Shown: piece by piece, positions 1 to 6,701 of the stretch | How the letters are laid out: each line of letters opens with the position of its first letter | Position numbering within the stretch: position 1 is the first letter of the stretch | DNA from: JBEKDJ01 sp050014415 | Lineage (GTDB): Bacteria; Desulfobacterota; BSN033; UBA1163 | Assembly (NCBI GenBank): GCA_050014415.1 | Contig: JBEKDJ010000196.1 | Span: forward strand, 1-8,467 | Direction: 5' to 3' | Length of the DNA stretch: 8,467 bases | Translations under genes and position numbers: made by a program | Notes under the pieces: generated by a model | What the model was told of the DNA's origin: nothing | Databases searched by the model: none | What the model saw: only the letters and a program-made list of their open reading frames with translations

Positions 1-1
1 T

Positions 2-892
2 AGTACCATGATTGATGCCGGGCTGAGAGCCATTGGCGGGTTGGATCGGGTCATCGGTGATCACCGAGAAGTTCTTCTCAAACCTAACACCAACCAACGA
101 GATCCTTTCCCCTCTATTACCGCACCTGAAGCCTTACGTGCAGTGGCCTCCCATTGCCGAAAAGCAGGGGTAGAACATATTATTGTACATGAAGATCATA
201 AGCTGGAGCTGGATCTCTACTATGGGCGAGAGGAGTTCCCAGGCATGGATATCCAGATTTCTTGCGCTGCGGATGTCAACCATTATGTCCTGGTAGAATA
301 CGAAAAATGGCGCGGCGATATGGATCCTGATGTCGCCCTACAAGATATTGAACTTCGTCCACCGGAAAATCTATTGAAGTCCGAATTCCAACGAACCGAA
401 GGCTCTCGCCTTCGGGTTGCGCGTCAGTTGCAGGAAGCACCGGTCATCATCAACATGCCTGTTGTCAAACGACACTTTGCCGGTCAGATAACAAGTGCTC
501 TCAAGAATCACTTCGGTTCTGTCTACGGTCCCCATCGATGGTTGGCCCATGCATCCTTGCAGAAAGACCGTGACTATTATGACCGCAAGCTAGCAGAGTT
601 CGCTTCTGCCATTCGTCCTGAACTCACGATTACCGACGTTCGATCAATGCAGGCCGTCTCCGGTCCATTCAGAGAAGAGAATACCAGAATCATTGAAGGG
701 GTCAACCGACTCATTATCACCGGGGATATGGTCGCCGCTGATGTCATTGCACTGGATTTGGTCAAGCAATGCGACGACACTTTCACACCAGCGAACGAAG
801 CCATTATTCGCCGCCAATTTGAACATGCCGAGGCGCTGGGTATCGGATCAAGCGACCTTTCTAAATTTGAGATTATTAAGATGAAGGCGTAG
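2..892 (+). CDS. DUF362 domain-containing protein, 5' end outside the window
   Basis: Seen: the frame is open from the left edge (codons for S and T precede the first ATG at 8) to a TAG at 890-892, giving 294 residues from that ATG. Motifs counted from the ATG are LLKPN near residue 23, a SITAPEALRAV segment near 36, NMPVVKRH near 149, and TSALKNHFGSVYGPHRWLAHA-type residues at 162-182 (K166, N167, H168, R177, H181). These are hallmarks of DUF362, a family often linked to iron-sulfur proteins and ferredoxin domains in anaerobes. Its biochemical role is not established. No CxxCxxC ferredoxin cluster lies in the visible part. The ATG at 8 sits just before the first conserved block with no visible ribosome binding site, so the true start is probably upstream and outside the window. 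The downstream neighbour is a decayed ferredoxin-type aldo/keto reductase. Family assignment is firm; substrate and role are unknown. Confidence 0.85.
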   Translation, partial: STMIDAGLRAIGGLDRVIGDHREVLLKPNTNQRDPFPSITAPEALRAVASHCRKAGVEHIIVHEDHKLELDLYYGREEFPGMDIQISCAADVNHYVLVEYEKWRGDMDPDVALQDIELRPPENLLKSEFQRTEGSRLRVARQLQEAPVIINMPVVKRHFAGQITSALKNHFGSVYGPHRWLAHASLQKDRDYYDRKLAEFASAIRPELTITDVRSMQAVSGPFREENTRIIEGVNRLIITGDMVAADVIALDLVKQCDDTFTPANEAIIRRQFEHAEALGIGSSDLSKFEIIKMKA

Positions 893-1363
893 CAGTGAGC
901 AATGAACCAGTCTCCAGTTGCGTAGAAACGCACAATTAGATTCTTCATCGCATAGTTCTCAGCAATCGAATCAAAATCCTTTCTCACATTTCTTTGCCGC
1001 ATGTGTGAGATATTATCCCCTTCAAGAAACGTTCCTTCTGAATAATAAACCCAGAGCGCTCAGCGTTCCCCAAGGAGGCTTCTAATCAATCGGGGCATTC
1101 ATTTATCTGAACACTCTGGGAAGACGTCGTGGTCTCACTTGAAGGGATCATAATAAAGGGACAATAGCCACTCTACTGCCGACCCTACAGACGCCCTGGC
1201 CTGATACCTCTGCTTGCTTCTGATCCGCATCCGCGCCGTTTTTCAGTTTCGAACCAAGTCCGAAGACCAGTCCTGTTCAGTTCGTCTGGAGTGGTTGTTT
1301 CAATGACCATTACCTATCGTCTGTTCCGGTTTAGTGGCGCCGCCATTCAAAGGAGAATATTCA
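893..1363. other. Intergenic stretch with no supported gene
   Basis: About 470 bp between the DUF362 stop and the start of the broken aldo/keto reductase. I found no reading frame with a ribosome binding site and recognisable protein segments on either strand. A frame on the minus strand enters from about 1002 but runs antisense through the DUF362 gene and has no visible Shine-Dalgarno. A pair of 6-bp inverted arms (CTCACA/TGTGAG, about 983-1009) is too weak to call a terminator. The only functional sequence I can support is AAAGGAG at about 1349-1355, which is the ribosome binding site of the next gene. Given the damage in that gene, this may also be decaying DNA, but I cannot identify an ancestor. 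Confidence 0.4.
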
Positions 1364-2543
1364 ATGCAATGCCGAAAACTAGGTAGAAGTAACGTAAGGT
1401 TTCTGTTCTTGGCTTCAGCTGCACGCGACTGCCCATAGCAAAAGGCACAGAGACCGCCAAAACTTTCTTTGAACGCCCAATGGTTGTTGATCAAGGAAAA
1501 GCGATCGAGAGGATTGACTGCGCGACTGAAGATGGTATTAACCATTTTGACTCAGCCTATCTGTACCGTGGAGGCAAGACGAAGTCATAATGGGCAAGGC
1601 GATTAAGAAACTCCGAGACAAAGTGATTATCACCATGAAATCCCCTCTGAAGAACATTGAAACCCATGACGATTTCAACCGAATCTTGAATGAACTCCTC
1701 TGTCGACTGGGTACGGATCACCTCGATTTCTATCTGCTTCGCGGGGTGAGTCGCCAGAACTGGCACGAAATGACTGAGATGGGTGTGCTTGATTTTCTGG
1801 ACAAAATCTAGGAGGACGGTTGGGTCAAATATGTGGGCTTTTTCTTCCATGATTATGTCGGGATCTTAAAAGACATTATCAATTCCTATGATTGGGCCAC
1901 CTGCCGAGTACAACACAGTTATCTTGGCGAGAACTGTCAAGCCGGCAAGGAAGGGCTCCGATACGCGGCTTCCGAGGAAATCGGCGTAGTGATCATGGAG
2001 TCACTGCGCGGAGGCAGGCTCACGGACAAGATTCCCGAGGAGGTTCAGCGTGTATGGGATTTGACCAGGCAGGGAAGGACTCCCGCCGAATGGGAGCTGG
2101 GATGGGTCTGGAACCACCCCCGAGGTTTCAACGGCCCTCAGCGGAATGAGCCCCTAGCACAACTGAAGGAGTATATCCGTATCGCCGAGGATACCCGCCC
2201 GCATTCACCATCACTGGAAGAGATCGAGACCATACGCAAAGTCGCTGACATCTATCGACGGCTGTTGAAGGTTGATTGCACGGGCTGCGCCTATTGCGTG
2301 CCTTGCCCCCATGGGGTCAATATTGCTGTGAACTTCACACCGTATAATGATTATCATATGCTTAAGTATCGAGAGGTGTCTCAAGCATTCTATAATGGGA
2401 GGATGCTGCCAGAGCGTAAGACATCGAACTGTGAGGAATGCGGCGAATGTGAGCAGCAATGCCCACGGCAAACCGAGATCATTGAAGCATTGAAGAAAGT
2501 GGATGATCAGCTGCGCCCAAAGGGCGTGCCTGGGCATAAGTAG
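1364..2543 (+). pseudogene. Aldo/keto reductase with C-terminal 4Fe-4S domain, disrupted
   Basis: Aldo/keto reductases carry out NAD(P)H-dependent carbonyl reduction; this subgroup adds a C-terminal ferredoxin-like domain. The start at 1364 (MQCRKLGRS) has an AAAGGAG site 8 bp upstream. The family pattern must be followed through several frames. One base is lost near 1400-1404, after which VLGFSCTRLPI continues. A second is lost near 1576-1577, between AYLYRGG and DEVIMGKAIKKL. An in-frame TAG lies at 1809-1811 (LDFLDKI*EDGWVKYVGF), where relatives usually have a Lys-like codon. One base is inserted in the C run at 2116-2121, so EVSTALSGMS is read in another frame, and one is lost near 2150. 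The usual catalytic His (LLHG) is Arg (LLRG, about 1736-1744). The Fe-S part survives: CTGCAYCVPCP and CEECGECEQQCP. The intact length would be about 390 aa, normal for the family. Nonfunction is inferred; sequencing error is unlikely to explain all lesions. Confidence 0.88.
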
Positions 2544-2844
2544 AATTTAGACCGAGAACTTGAAGGGGTCCACTTGCCTGCTCTGAAATAGGCTCACACG
2601 AGAAATGACATAATGATTTAAAGTATTATCCAGTGTGCAAGAGCGTAGTCTGTTTGTACTCACTTGGATCTTGGGATTTTGTAGTTTCGTTTTATCGGAG
2701 ATTTGATTGTCGGAATCTGTGCGCGGCATCATTCGGATTGCAGCAGCAATATGTGGTAGGTGCACTAAATGACATCTTTATTAAGCCAATTGGTCATATG
2801 TGAAAAGCAACCATGCCGTGTTATTTACAACGTTGTTTATCATT
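2544..2844. other. Intergenic stretch with no supported gene
   Basis: About 300 bp between the convergent ends of the broken reductase gene and the FmdB-type gene. It contains only short, unconvincing frames. A perfect 10-bp palindrome (ACAACGTTGT, 2827-2836) and a short ATGAC/GTCAT inverted pair (about 2769-2797) are present, but neither has a T run, so I do not call a terminator. It may mark the junction between the decaying left part and the conserved stress block. Confidence 0.35.
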
Positions 2845-3150
2845 TCATTTTGATTCAGCTTTTTTTTCTGCCCTTTTCTCCTCACTCTTTCCGCCTTGTC
2901 CTTTGTCTGTTCCATCTTTTGATGGTTCCTTTACGCCTTCTTTCTCTTTCTTCTTCCCCTCTCGTCGGCTCTCAGAAGGATAGTCATTGATATAGAAGCC
3001 AGAACCTTTCAGGACAAAATTCGGCGCTGAGATCATTTTTTTCGCCGGACTCAGGCATTTTGGACAAGCTACCTTACAATCCTCGTCTATCTTATGAAAG
3101 ATCTCAAAAATCTCATTGCAGTGCACACACTCATATTCGTAGATAGGCAT
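2845..3150 (-). CDS. FmdB-family zinc-ribbon protein
   Basis: A 101-aa protein whose first 50 residues are a typical FmdB-type putative regulatory domain: MPIYEYEC start, C8-x2-C11 and C29-x2-C32 as the four expected zinc ligands, then a KKMISAPNFVLKGSGFY-type segment ending near residue 53. The family is widespread and was named from a formamidase/amidase operon; its molecular role is not settled. After about residue 58 the protein is a low-complexity Lys/Glu tail, which is common and variable in this family. The start is well supported: GGGGAGG lies about 8 bp upstream and overlaps the stop region of rpoH. The gene follows rpoH by 15 bp on the same strand and has no separate promoter that I can see, so it is likely co-transcribed and would share rpoH's CIRCE control. 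No convincing terminator was found downstream. Confidence 0.9.
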   Translation of the reverse strand: MPIYEYECVHCNEIFEIFHKIDEDCKVACPKCLSPAKKMISAPNFVLKGSGFYINDYPSESRREGKKKEKEGVKEPSKDGTDKGQGGKSEEKRAEKKAESK

Positions 3151-3165
3151 TCTCGTTACCTCCCC

Positions 3166-4023
3166 TTAGGCTTCTAAATAAACACTCTTGTTCGCGCTGA
3201 TCTCCTTTTTCAGCTTCTTCAGTGCCTCCCCTTCAATCTGCCTCACCCTTTCTCTTGAGAGTTTGAGATGATTCCCGATCTCCTGAAGGGTAAGCGGCGT
3301 GTCGGCCATGATCCTGTTTTTGACTACATAGACCTCTTTCTCGTTTAGACGCTTCATCGCATTAAGGATTTCATGTTCCCTAATCTGCTTCTCCTGTGCC
3401 TGGGCAAGGGCTTCTTCTTGATCGGGAGAATCCTCCTGAAGGAGGTCGAGGTGTGTCAGTTCGTGACCTTCATCGAAGGGAGCATCTAGAGAGAGATCTC
3501 TCGAGGACATCCGCTGTTCCATTTCGATGATTTCCTCTTTGGCGACGTTCAAATCATTGGCCAGAAGTTCATACTTCTTTTCGTTCTCTTGGTTCGATTC
3601 TAACGCCTTTCTTACCTTTCCAATCTTGAAGAAAAGTTTCTTTTGTGCCTGAGTCGTCCCAATCTTCACCAAGCTCCAAGTCTTGATAATAAAGTTCTGG
3701 ATGTAAGCTCTAATCCACCAGATGGCGTAGGATATGAATCGATATCCCTTGTAAGGATCGAATTTCTTGACCGCCATCATAAGACCAATATTCCCTTCTT
3801 GGATCAGGTCAATGAGTTTAATACCATAGGCTTTATATTCAAAAGCTACCTTGACAACGAACCTTAGATTTGCTGTAATCAATTGATGGGCAGCTTCAAT
3901 ATCATTCTGCTTACGATATCTTACAGCCAGCTGAAACTCTTCCTCCTGAGCTAGTAGGGGAAACCGGTTGATCTGTAACATATAGGATTCTAAGGAATTC
4001 TTGACAACTGGTAAATTTGACAT
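3166..4023 (-). CDS. rpoH: RNA polymerase heat-shock sigma factor RpoH (sigma-32 type)
   Basis: A 285-aa sigma-70 family protein, the usual RpoH length. RpoH directs RNA polymerase to heat-shock promoters for chaperones and proteases. Region 1.2 lies at about 8-40 (SLESYMLQINRFPLL), region 2 at about 50-120 with the core-binding segment LIDLIQEGNIGLMMAVKKFDP and the -10-reading segment YRFISYAIWWIRAYIQ. The RpoH box follows at about 127-136 (QKKLFFKIGK), which separates RpoH from RpoD and RpoS. Region 4 is at about 219-275 with the -35-reading helix-turn-helix LTLQEIGNHLKLSRERVRQIE. The ATG at 4023 has GAGGTG 8 bp upstream. The gene heads a two-gene unit with the FmdB-type gene and lies downstream of a near-consensus promoter overlapped by a CIRCE element, so HrcA repression relieved by heat or misfolding is predicted. 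It is divergent from the DUF1844 gene. Confidence 0.95.
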   Translation of the reverse strand: MSNLPVVKNSLESYMLQINRFPLLAQEEEFQLAVRYRKQNDIEAAHQLITANLRFVVKVAFEYKAYGIKLIDLIQEGNIGLMMAVKKFDPYKGYRFISYAIWWIRAYIQNFIIKTWSLVKIGTTQAQKKLFFKIGKVRKALESNQENEKKYELLANDLNVAKEEIIEMEQRMSSRDLSLDAPFDEGHELTHLDLLQEDSPDQEEALAQAQEKQIREHEILNAMKRLNEKEVYVVKNRIMADTPLTLQEIGNHLKLSRERVRQIEGEALKKLKKEISANKSVYLEA

Positions 4024-4043
4024 CTTGAATCACCTCGATCTTG

Positions 4044-4070
4044 TTAGCACTCATCAACTCTAAGTGCTAA
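4044..4070 (-). promoter_or_regulatory. CIRCE element (HrcA operator) in front of rpoH
   Basis: Read in the rpoH direction the element is TTAGCACTT, a 9-bp spacer, then GAGTGCTAA. The published CIRCE consensus is TTAGCACTC-N9-GAGTGCTAA, so 17 of 18 arm positions match and the spacer length is exact. It ends 20 bp before the rpoH ATG, overlaps the last two bases of the predicted -10 and covers the predicted transcription start. That is the position expected for HrcA repression. It also lies in the shared upstream region of the divergent DUF1844 gene, about 100 bp from that gene's start, so an effect there is less likely. Confidence 0.93.
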
Positions 4071-4097
4071 TATAGCGGAGAAAAACGAAATTGTCAA
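4069..4097 (-). promoter_or_regulatory. Near-consensus housekeeping promoter of rpoH
   Basis: Minus-strand TTGACA (4097-4092), 17-bp spacer, TATATT (4074-4069). The -35 is perfect, the -10 matches 5 of 6, and the spacing is optimal for the housekeeping sigma factor. Transcription should start near 4062, inside the CIRCE, leaving a leader of about 39 nt. It does not resemble a sigma-32 promoter, so I see no sign of autoregulation by RpoH. Confidence 0.75.
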
Positions 4098-4172
4098 GTG
4101 TTATTTCTATACGTTTTTGATTTCATTTAGCATTGATTCTTTTTTAGGAAATCTCAACTCTTTCGGAGGGTT

Positions 4173-4580
4173 ATGATGGAAGAAGAGAAGAATAACGAAG
4201 GGAATGAAAAAGGGTTTGTTGTCAAGGACAAGCGGTTTAGTGCCAAGGAAGAAACAGAAGGAGAACCTCAGATCAAAGAAGTAGGGAAGAGGGAGGAAGC
4301 CAGAAAAGAGGAGGGATTCAACCAGAACATTCCCCTGCCCGAGATCAGTTTCACCAATTTCATCTTTTCCCTGAGCACCTCAGCAATCATTCAGTTGGGC
4401 GAGATCCGAGATCCGCTCACAGAACAACAGGCCAAGAACCTTCCTTTAGCGAAACAGACAATAGACCTTATCGGGATGTTGAAGGAGAAGACCAAAGGGA
4501 ACTTGACTCCTGATGAGGATAAGTTGATTGAGAGCGCACTTTACGACTTGAGGATGAGATATGTAAAAGCAGCCACCTAA
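4173..4580 (+). CDS. DUF1844 domain-containing protein
   Basis: A 135-aa protein. The C-terminal 75 residues (about 58-132) match DUF1844: a SFTNFIFSLSTSAIIQLGEI segment, then DPLTEQQAKNLPLAKQTIDLIGMLKEKTKGNLTPDE-like residues and a final helix ending LRMRYVKA. The function of this small, mainly helical domain is unknown; it is common in deltaproteobacteria. The first 55 residues are a highly charged Lys/Glu-rich extension and probably disordered. There are two adjacent ATG codons (4173 and 4176). GGAGGG at 4165-4170 is only 2 bp from the first and 5 bp from the second, so 4176 may be the real start. No signal peptide or membrane segment is visible, so it is likely cytoplasmic. It is divergent from rpoH and convergent with degP. 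I found no convincing promoter for it. Confidence 0.87.
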   Translation: MMEEEKNNEGNEKGFVVKDKRFSAKEETEGEPQIKEVGKREEARKEEGFNQNIPLPEISFTNFIFSLSTSAIIQLGEIRDPLTEQQAKNLPLAKQTIDLIGMLKEKTKGNLTPDEDKLIESALYDLRMRYVKAAT

Positions 4581-4693
4581 CCAAGGCAACGGGTTTGAGG
4601 CCGAAGGCTTAAGGATTGCACGAGGGCATAGCATACAGCTTTGTAGACTCTACCTCACACCTTCAACCCAATCCCGCATGCCTAGCACCTTCC

Positions 4694-6166
4694 TTATTTT
4701 TTGAAGGTCAGGTAAAAACTGTTTCCTTTCCGATGGATATGGAAGAGGATGCCCTTTTCAACATTGGCATCTTTTACCGCTTTTTCGAAGTCCTTCATCG
4801 TCTCGATCTTCTTCCGGTTGATTTCCAGAATGACGTCTCCCTCCTGAAGGCCGATATCATCAGCAGGGCTTCCATCCCCTACATTCAGGACAATCACACC
4901 GCGCCTAACTCCGGTAATTCCATATCGGAGCGCGAGCTGGGGTGTTAGCTCTTGAACCCTTACCCCCAGCCTTTCCTCTTCCTCTTCCTCTTTTTCCCTC
5001 GACACCTCTAGTTTCTCCGGCATAGAAGTAGTGGTCACCTCGATGGTCATCCCTTTCCCATCCCTTATGAGACTGAGGATTGCCTTCTGCCCGACTTTTT
5101 TCTTCTGAACCTCTTTGACCAGTTCGGTAACATTCTTCACCGCTCTGTCATCCACCGACCTAATGATATCCCCTGAAAGCAATCCTGCTTTCTCCGCACC
5201 TGTCCCCGGATAGACTTGGCCCACGAGTACTCCTTCTTTCTCCTTTACTTTGAAGTGTTCGACCATCTCAGGGGTAAGGTCTTGGGCACTGATTCCAAGC
5301 CAAGGCCGGACCACCTTGCCTTCTTTAATGAGGTCGTTCAGGATCTGTTTGGCCATATTGATGGGGATGGCAAACCCAATCCCTGTGCCTGGTTGGATGA
5401 TCATGGCATTGACACCAACTACCTCACCATCGATGTTGATCAGAGGACCTCCGGAATTGCCTGGGTTGATGGAGGCATCGGTTTGGATAAAATCTTCGTA
5501 GGTTCCTGTTCCGAGCCCGGAGCGACCTTTTGCGCTGATGACCCCCACTGTCACCGTGTGTTCCAAGCCAAAGGGGCTACCGATCGCAATGGCCCATTCC
5601 CCTACCTCCAGCTTATCTGAGTCTCCGAGTGTGGCTACTGGGAGATCTTTTGCCTTGATATGTAGGACGGCAAGATCCGTTCTCGAATCTTGGCCTTTTA
5701 CCGCCGCAGTAAACTCCCTGCCATCATTCAACCTAATCTTGACCTTATCAGCCCCTTCAATCACATGATTGTTGGTGAGAATGTAACCCTCCTTATCGAC
5801 GATGACTCCGGATCCGCCACTTCTCTGTTTCTGTCGATACTCTCTTCCCTTTTCTCGAGGTTGAAAGCCAAACCCCTTGAAGAAATCCTCAAAGGGGCTT
5901 CCCTTGAAAAAGTCTTCTCCGTATCTTTCCCAAGGCCTCATGGTGATCGTTTTTTCCGTAGTAACGTTGACAACAGCGGGTTGGACCTTTCTGGCGACCT
6001 CCACAAAGGCCCTGCCGAGGGACTTCGCAGTTGTCAGTTTCTCCTTGTCATCTTTGGTGCTGGTGAGGGAGTTGGCCCGGTCATTATTAATACAGAAGAA
6101 GAGGCCGAAGAGAACCGCAACAAAGGCAAGGCCCAATGCCAGACTTTTAGCCATTTTCTTGTACAT
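4694..6166 (-). CDS. degP: Periplasmic serine endoprotease DegP/HtrA (Do family)
   Basis: A 490-aa Do-family (peptidase S1C) protease that degrades or refolds misfolded envelope proteins in the periplasm. The N-terminus has lysines then a hydrophobic stretch at about 8-26. There is no clear AxA cleavage site, and FFC at 23-25 is not a good lipobox, so it may be an uncleaved anchor. The trypsin-like domain covers about 50-285 and has an intact triad: H134 (TNNHVI), D164 (RTDLAVL) and S238 (GNSGGPL). PDZ1 spans about 286-380 (RPWLGISAQDLTPEM start) and PDZ2 about 400-487 (LGVRVQELTPQLA start, EGDVILEINRKKI). Between them is an acidic run, E-rich at 391-399. Length and layout are standard for the family. 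The ATG at 6166 has AAGGAG 6 bp upstream, and a strong promoter lies just before it. The gene appears monocistronic and converges on the DUF1844 gene 113 bp away. Confidence 0.96.
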   Translation of the reverse strand: MYKKMAKSLALGLAFVAVLFGLFFCINNDRANSLTSTKDDKEKLTTAKSLGRAFVEVARKVQPAVVNVTTEKTITMRPWERYGEDFFKGSPFEDFFKGFGFQPREKGREYRQKQRSGGSGVIVDKEGYILTNNHVIEGADKVKIRLNDGREFTAAVKGQDSRTDLAVLHIKAKDLPVATLGDSDKLEVGEWAIAIGSPFGLEHTVTVGVISAKGRSGLGTGTYEDFIQTDASINPGNSGGPLINIDGEVVGVNAMIIQPGTGIGFAIPINMAKQILNDLIKEGKVVRPWLGISAQDLTPEMVEHFKVKEKEGVLVGQVYPGTGAEKAGLLSGDIIRSVDDRAVKNVTELVKEVQKKKVGQKAILSLIRDGKGMTIEVTTTSMPEKLEVSREKEEEEEERLGVRVQELTPQLALRYGITGVRRGVIVLNVGDGSPADDIGLQEGDVILEINRKKIETMKDFEKAVKDANVEKGILFHIHRKGNSFYLTFKK

Positions 6167-6196
6167 CGTCCACTCCTTAAGAACAAAAGTGGTATC

Positions 6197-6225
6197 TATA
6201 TAATTAATTTCCTTTGAGTTGTCAA
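6197..6225 (-). promoter_or_regulatory. Near-consensus housekeeping promoter of degP
   Basis: Minus-strand TTGACA (6225-6220), 17-bp spacer, TATATA (6202-6197). The predicted start near 6190 gives a leader of about 24 nt with the AAGGAG ribosome binding site. The architecture is the same as at rpoH but without a CIRCE. I see no sigma-32-type or sigma-E-type elements here. Confidence 0.72.
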
Positions 6226-6238
6226 ATGGGTCTGACCG

Positions 6239-6272
6239 AGTCTACATACTTAGACTGGAGTTTCGGAGTTTC
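6239..6272. repeat. Inverted repeat plus tandem 8-mer upstream of degP
   Basis: AGTCTA (6239-6244) and TAGACT (6251-6256) form perfect 6-bp inverted arms around a 6-nt loop. They are directly followed by two tandem copies of GGAGTTTC (6257-6264 and 6265-6272). The block begins 14 bp beyond the degP -35 element. It could be an activator site or a weak hairpin for anything transcribed from the right, but there is no T run. Chance occurrence is possible. Confidence 0.35.
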
Positions 6273-6304
6273 TATTCAAACGATACGTGGCGTCAGAAAT
6301 CCTT

Positions 6305-6526
6305 CTACGTGTGAATAGGAAGGGAGCGTTTGGAATTATCGTAGCTAGGTTCGAAAACAACTTGACAATTGAAGCAGAAGACCCAGACATGGCATATTAC
6401 TCCCTCTTTGTACCCAACTTGATCCCGAGATTCCTGGGGAACCTTCAAAAAACCTTGCCATCCCTCAAGATACGTTTTTCCGTCCATCGTGGGTGTCTCT
6501 TTCGAGAGATCTCTTTGAGTATTCAC
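6305..6526 (-). CDS. Doubtful 73-aa reading frame coupled to the zinc-ribbon gene
   Basis: I do not recognise this protein. Its GTG (6526-6524) overlaps the TGA of the upstream zinc-ribbon gene in a GTGA arrangement, which is the main reason to consider it real, since such overlaps allow translational coupling. There is no Shine-Dalgarno. The sequence has three cysteines in the C-terminal half (C45, C51, C54 in ICHVWVFCFNC) that could be part of a metal site, but the spacing fits no family I know. An overlapping + strand frame (6287-6538) is also open and equally unsupported. It may be a real small protein, the remains of one, or chance. Confidence 0.22.
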   Translation of the reverse strand: MNTQRDLSKETPTMDGKTYLEGWQGFLKVPQESRDQVGYKEGVICHVWVFCFNCQVVFEPSYDNSKRSLPIHT

Positions 6527-6672
6527 GATTCAGAATGAGCTGATTCTCGATTCTCCAAGATCACCTGATCGACAATCTCTCCACAGACGATACATTTCCA
6601 GCACAAAAACTCTTTGCAATTACCATAGGGCTTTTCACAGACCGTCATGCCACCGCATCGCTGACACCTCAA
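6523..6672 (-). CDS. Small zinc-ribbon protein, 49 aa, TTG start
   Basis: The protein starts MRCQRCGGM, with C3-x2-C6 as the first knuckle and C27-x2-C30 (WKCIVCGE) as the second. It then has DQVILENRE, the ending typical of small deltaproteobacterial zinc-ribbon proteins of the pattern CxxCgGl...CxxCGeiiDqvIlxNR. I recognise the pattern but know of no assigned function. Extra cysteines at 12, 19 and 24 are unusual. The start is TTG at 6672: the codon before it is an in-frame TGA, and the next in-frame ATG (residue 9) would remove the first CxxC. GAGGAG at 6692-6687 is 14 nt upstream, longer than usual, so initiation may be weak. The gene is divergent from the 148-aa gene at 6766, with 93 bp between them, and its stop overlaps a GTG of the next minus-strand frame. 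Confidence 0.72.
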   Translation of the reverse strand: MRCQRCGGMTVCEKPYGNCKEFLCWKCIVCGEIVDQVILENRESAHSES

Positions 6673-6701
6673 TCAGCTCTTTGTTTCTCCTCTTTTGATC
6701 C

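Noticed and set aside
23..25. DegP residues 23-25 (FFC) as a lipoprotein signal
   Set aside because: These are protein residue numbers. Phe at both positions before the Cys does not fit a lipobox, which needs a small residue directly before the Cys.
577..1002. Minus-strand 141-aa frame starting MRQRNVRKDF
   Set aside because: Most of it is antisense to the well-supported DUF362 gene, it has no visible ribosome binding site, and I recognise no family in the 110 bp outside that gene.
1235..1265. GTTCGAA-like sequence on the minus strand as a tRNA T-loop
   Set aside because: The flanking bases do not form a T stem and no acceptor or anticodon arm can be drawn.
1322..1329. TGTTCCGG identical to the start of the right-edge palindrome, as another insertion sequence end
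   Set aside because: Only 8 bases match, without the palindrome or the following repeats, so chance is sufficient.
1809..1811. In-frame TAG in the reductase as a pyrrolysine or readthrough codon
   Set aside because: One base change from a Lys codon explains it, and the same gene has four frame lesions and a lost catalytic His, so ordinary decay is far more likely.
1300..1850. Minus-strand frames of 81 and 97 aa
   Set aside because: They lie antisense to the reductase pseudogene, whose family segments are clear on the + strand.
4688..4709. ACCTTC/GAAGGT hairpin between the convergent DUF1844 and degP genes as a terminator
   Set aside because: The 6-bp arms have a 10-nt loop, overlap the degP stop, and have no T run after the stem in either direction.
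5216..6217. Several + strand frames of 76 to 175 aa within degP
   Set aside because: They are shadows of the degP coding strand, which has intact catalytic and PDZ motifs throughout.
6287..6538. + strand 83-aa frame with GTG start
   Set aside because: No ribosome binding site and no recognisable segment; it overlaps the end of the zinc-ribbon gene on the opposite strand.
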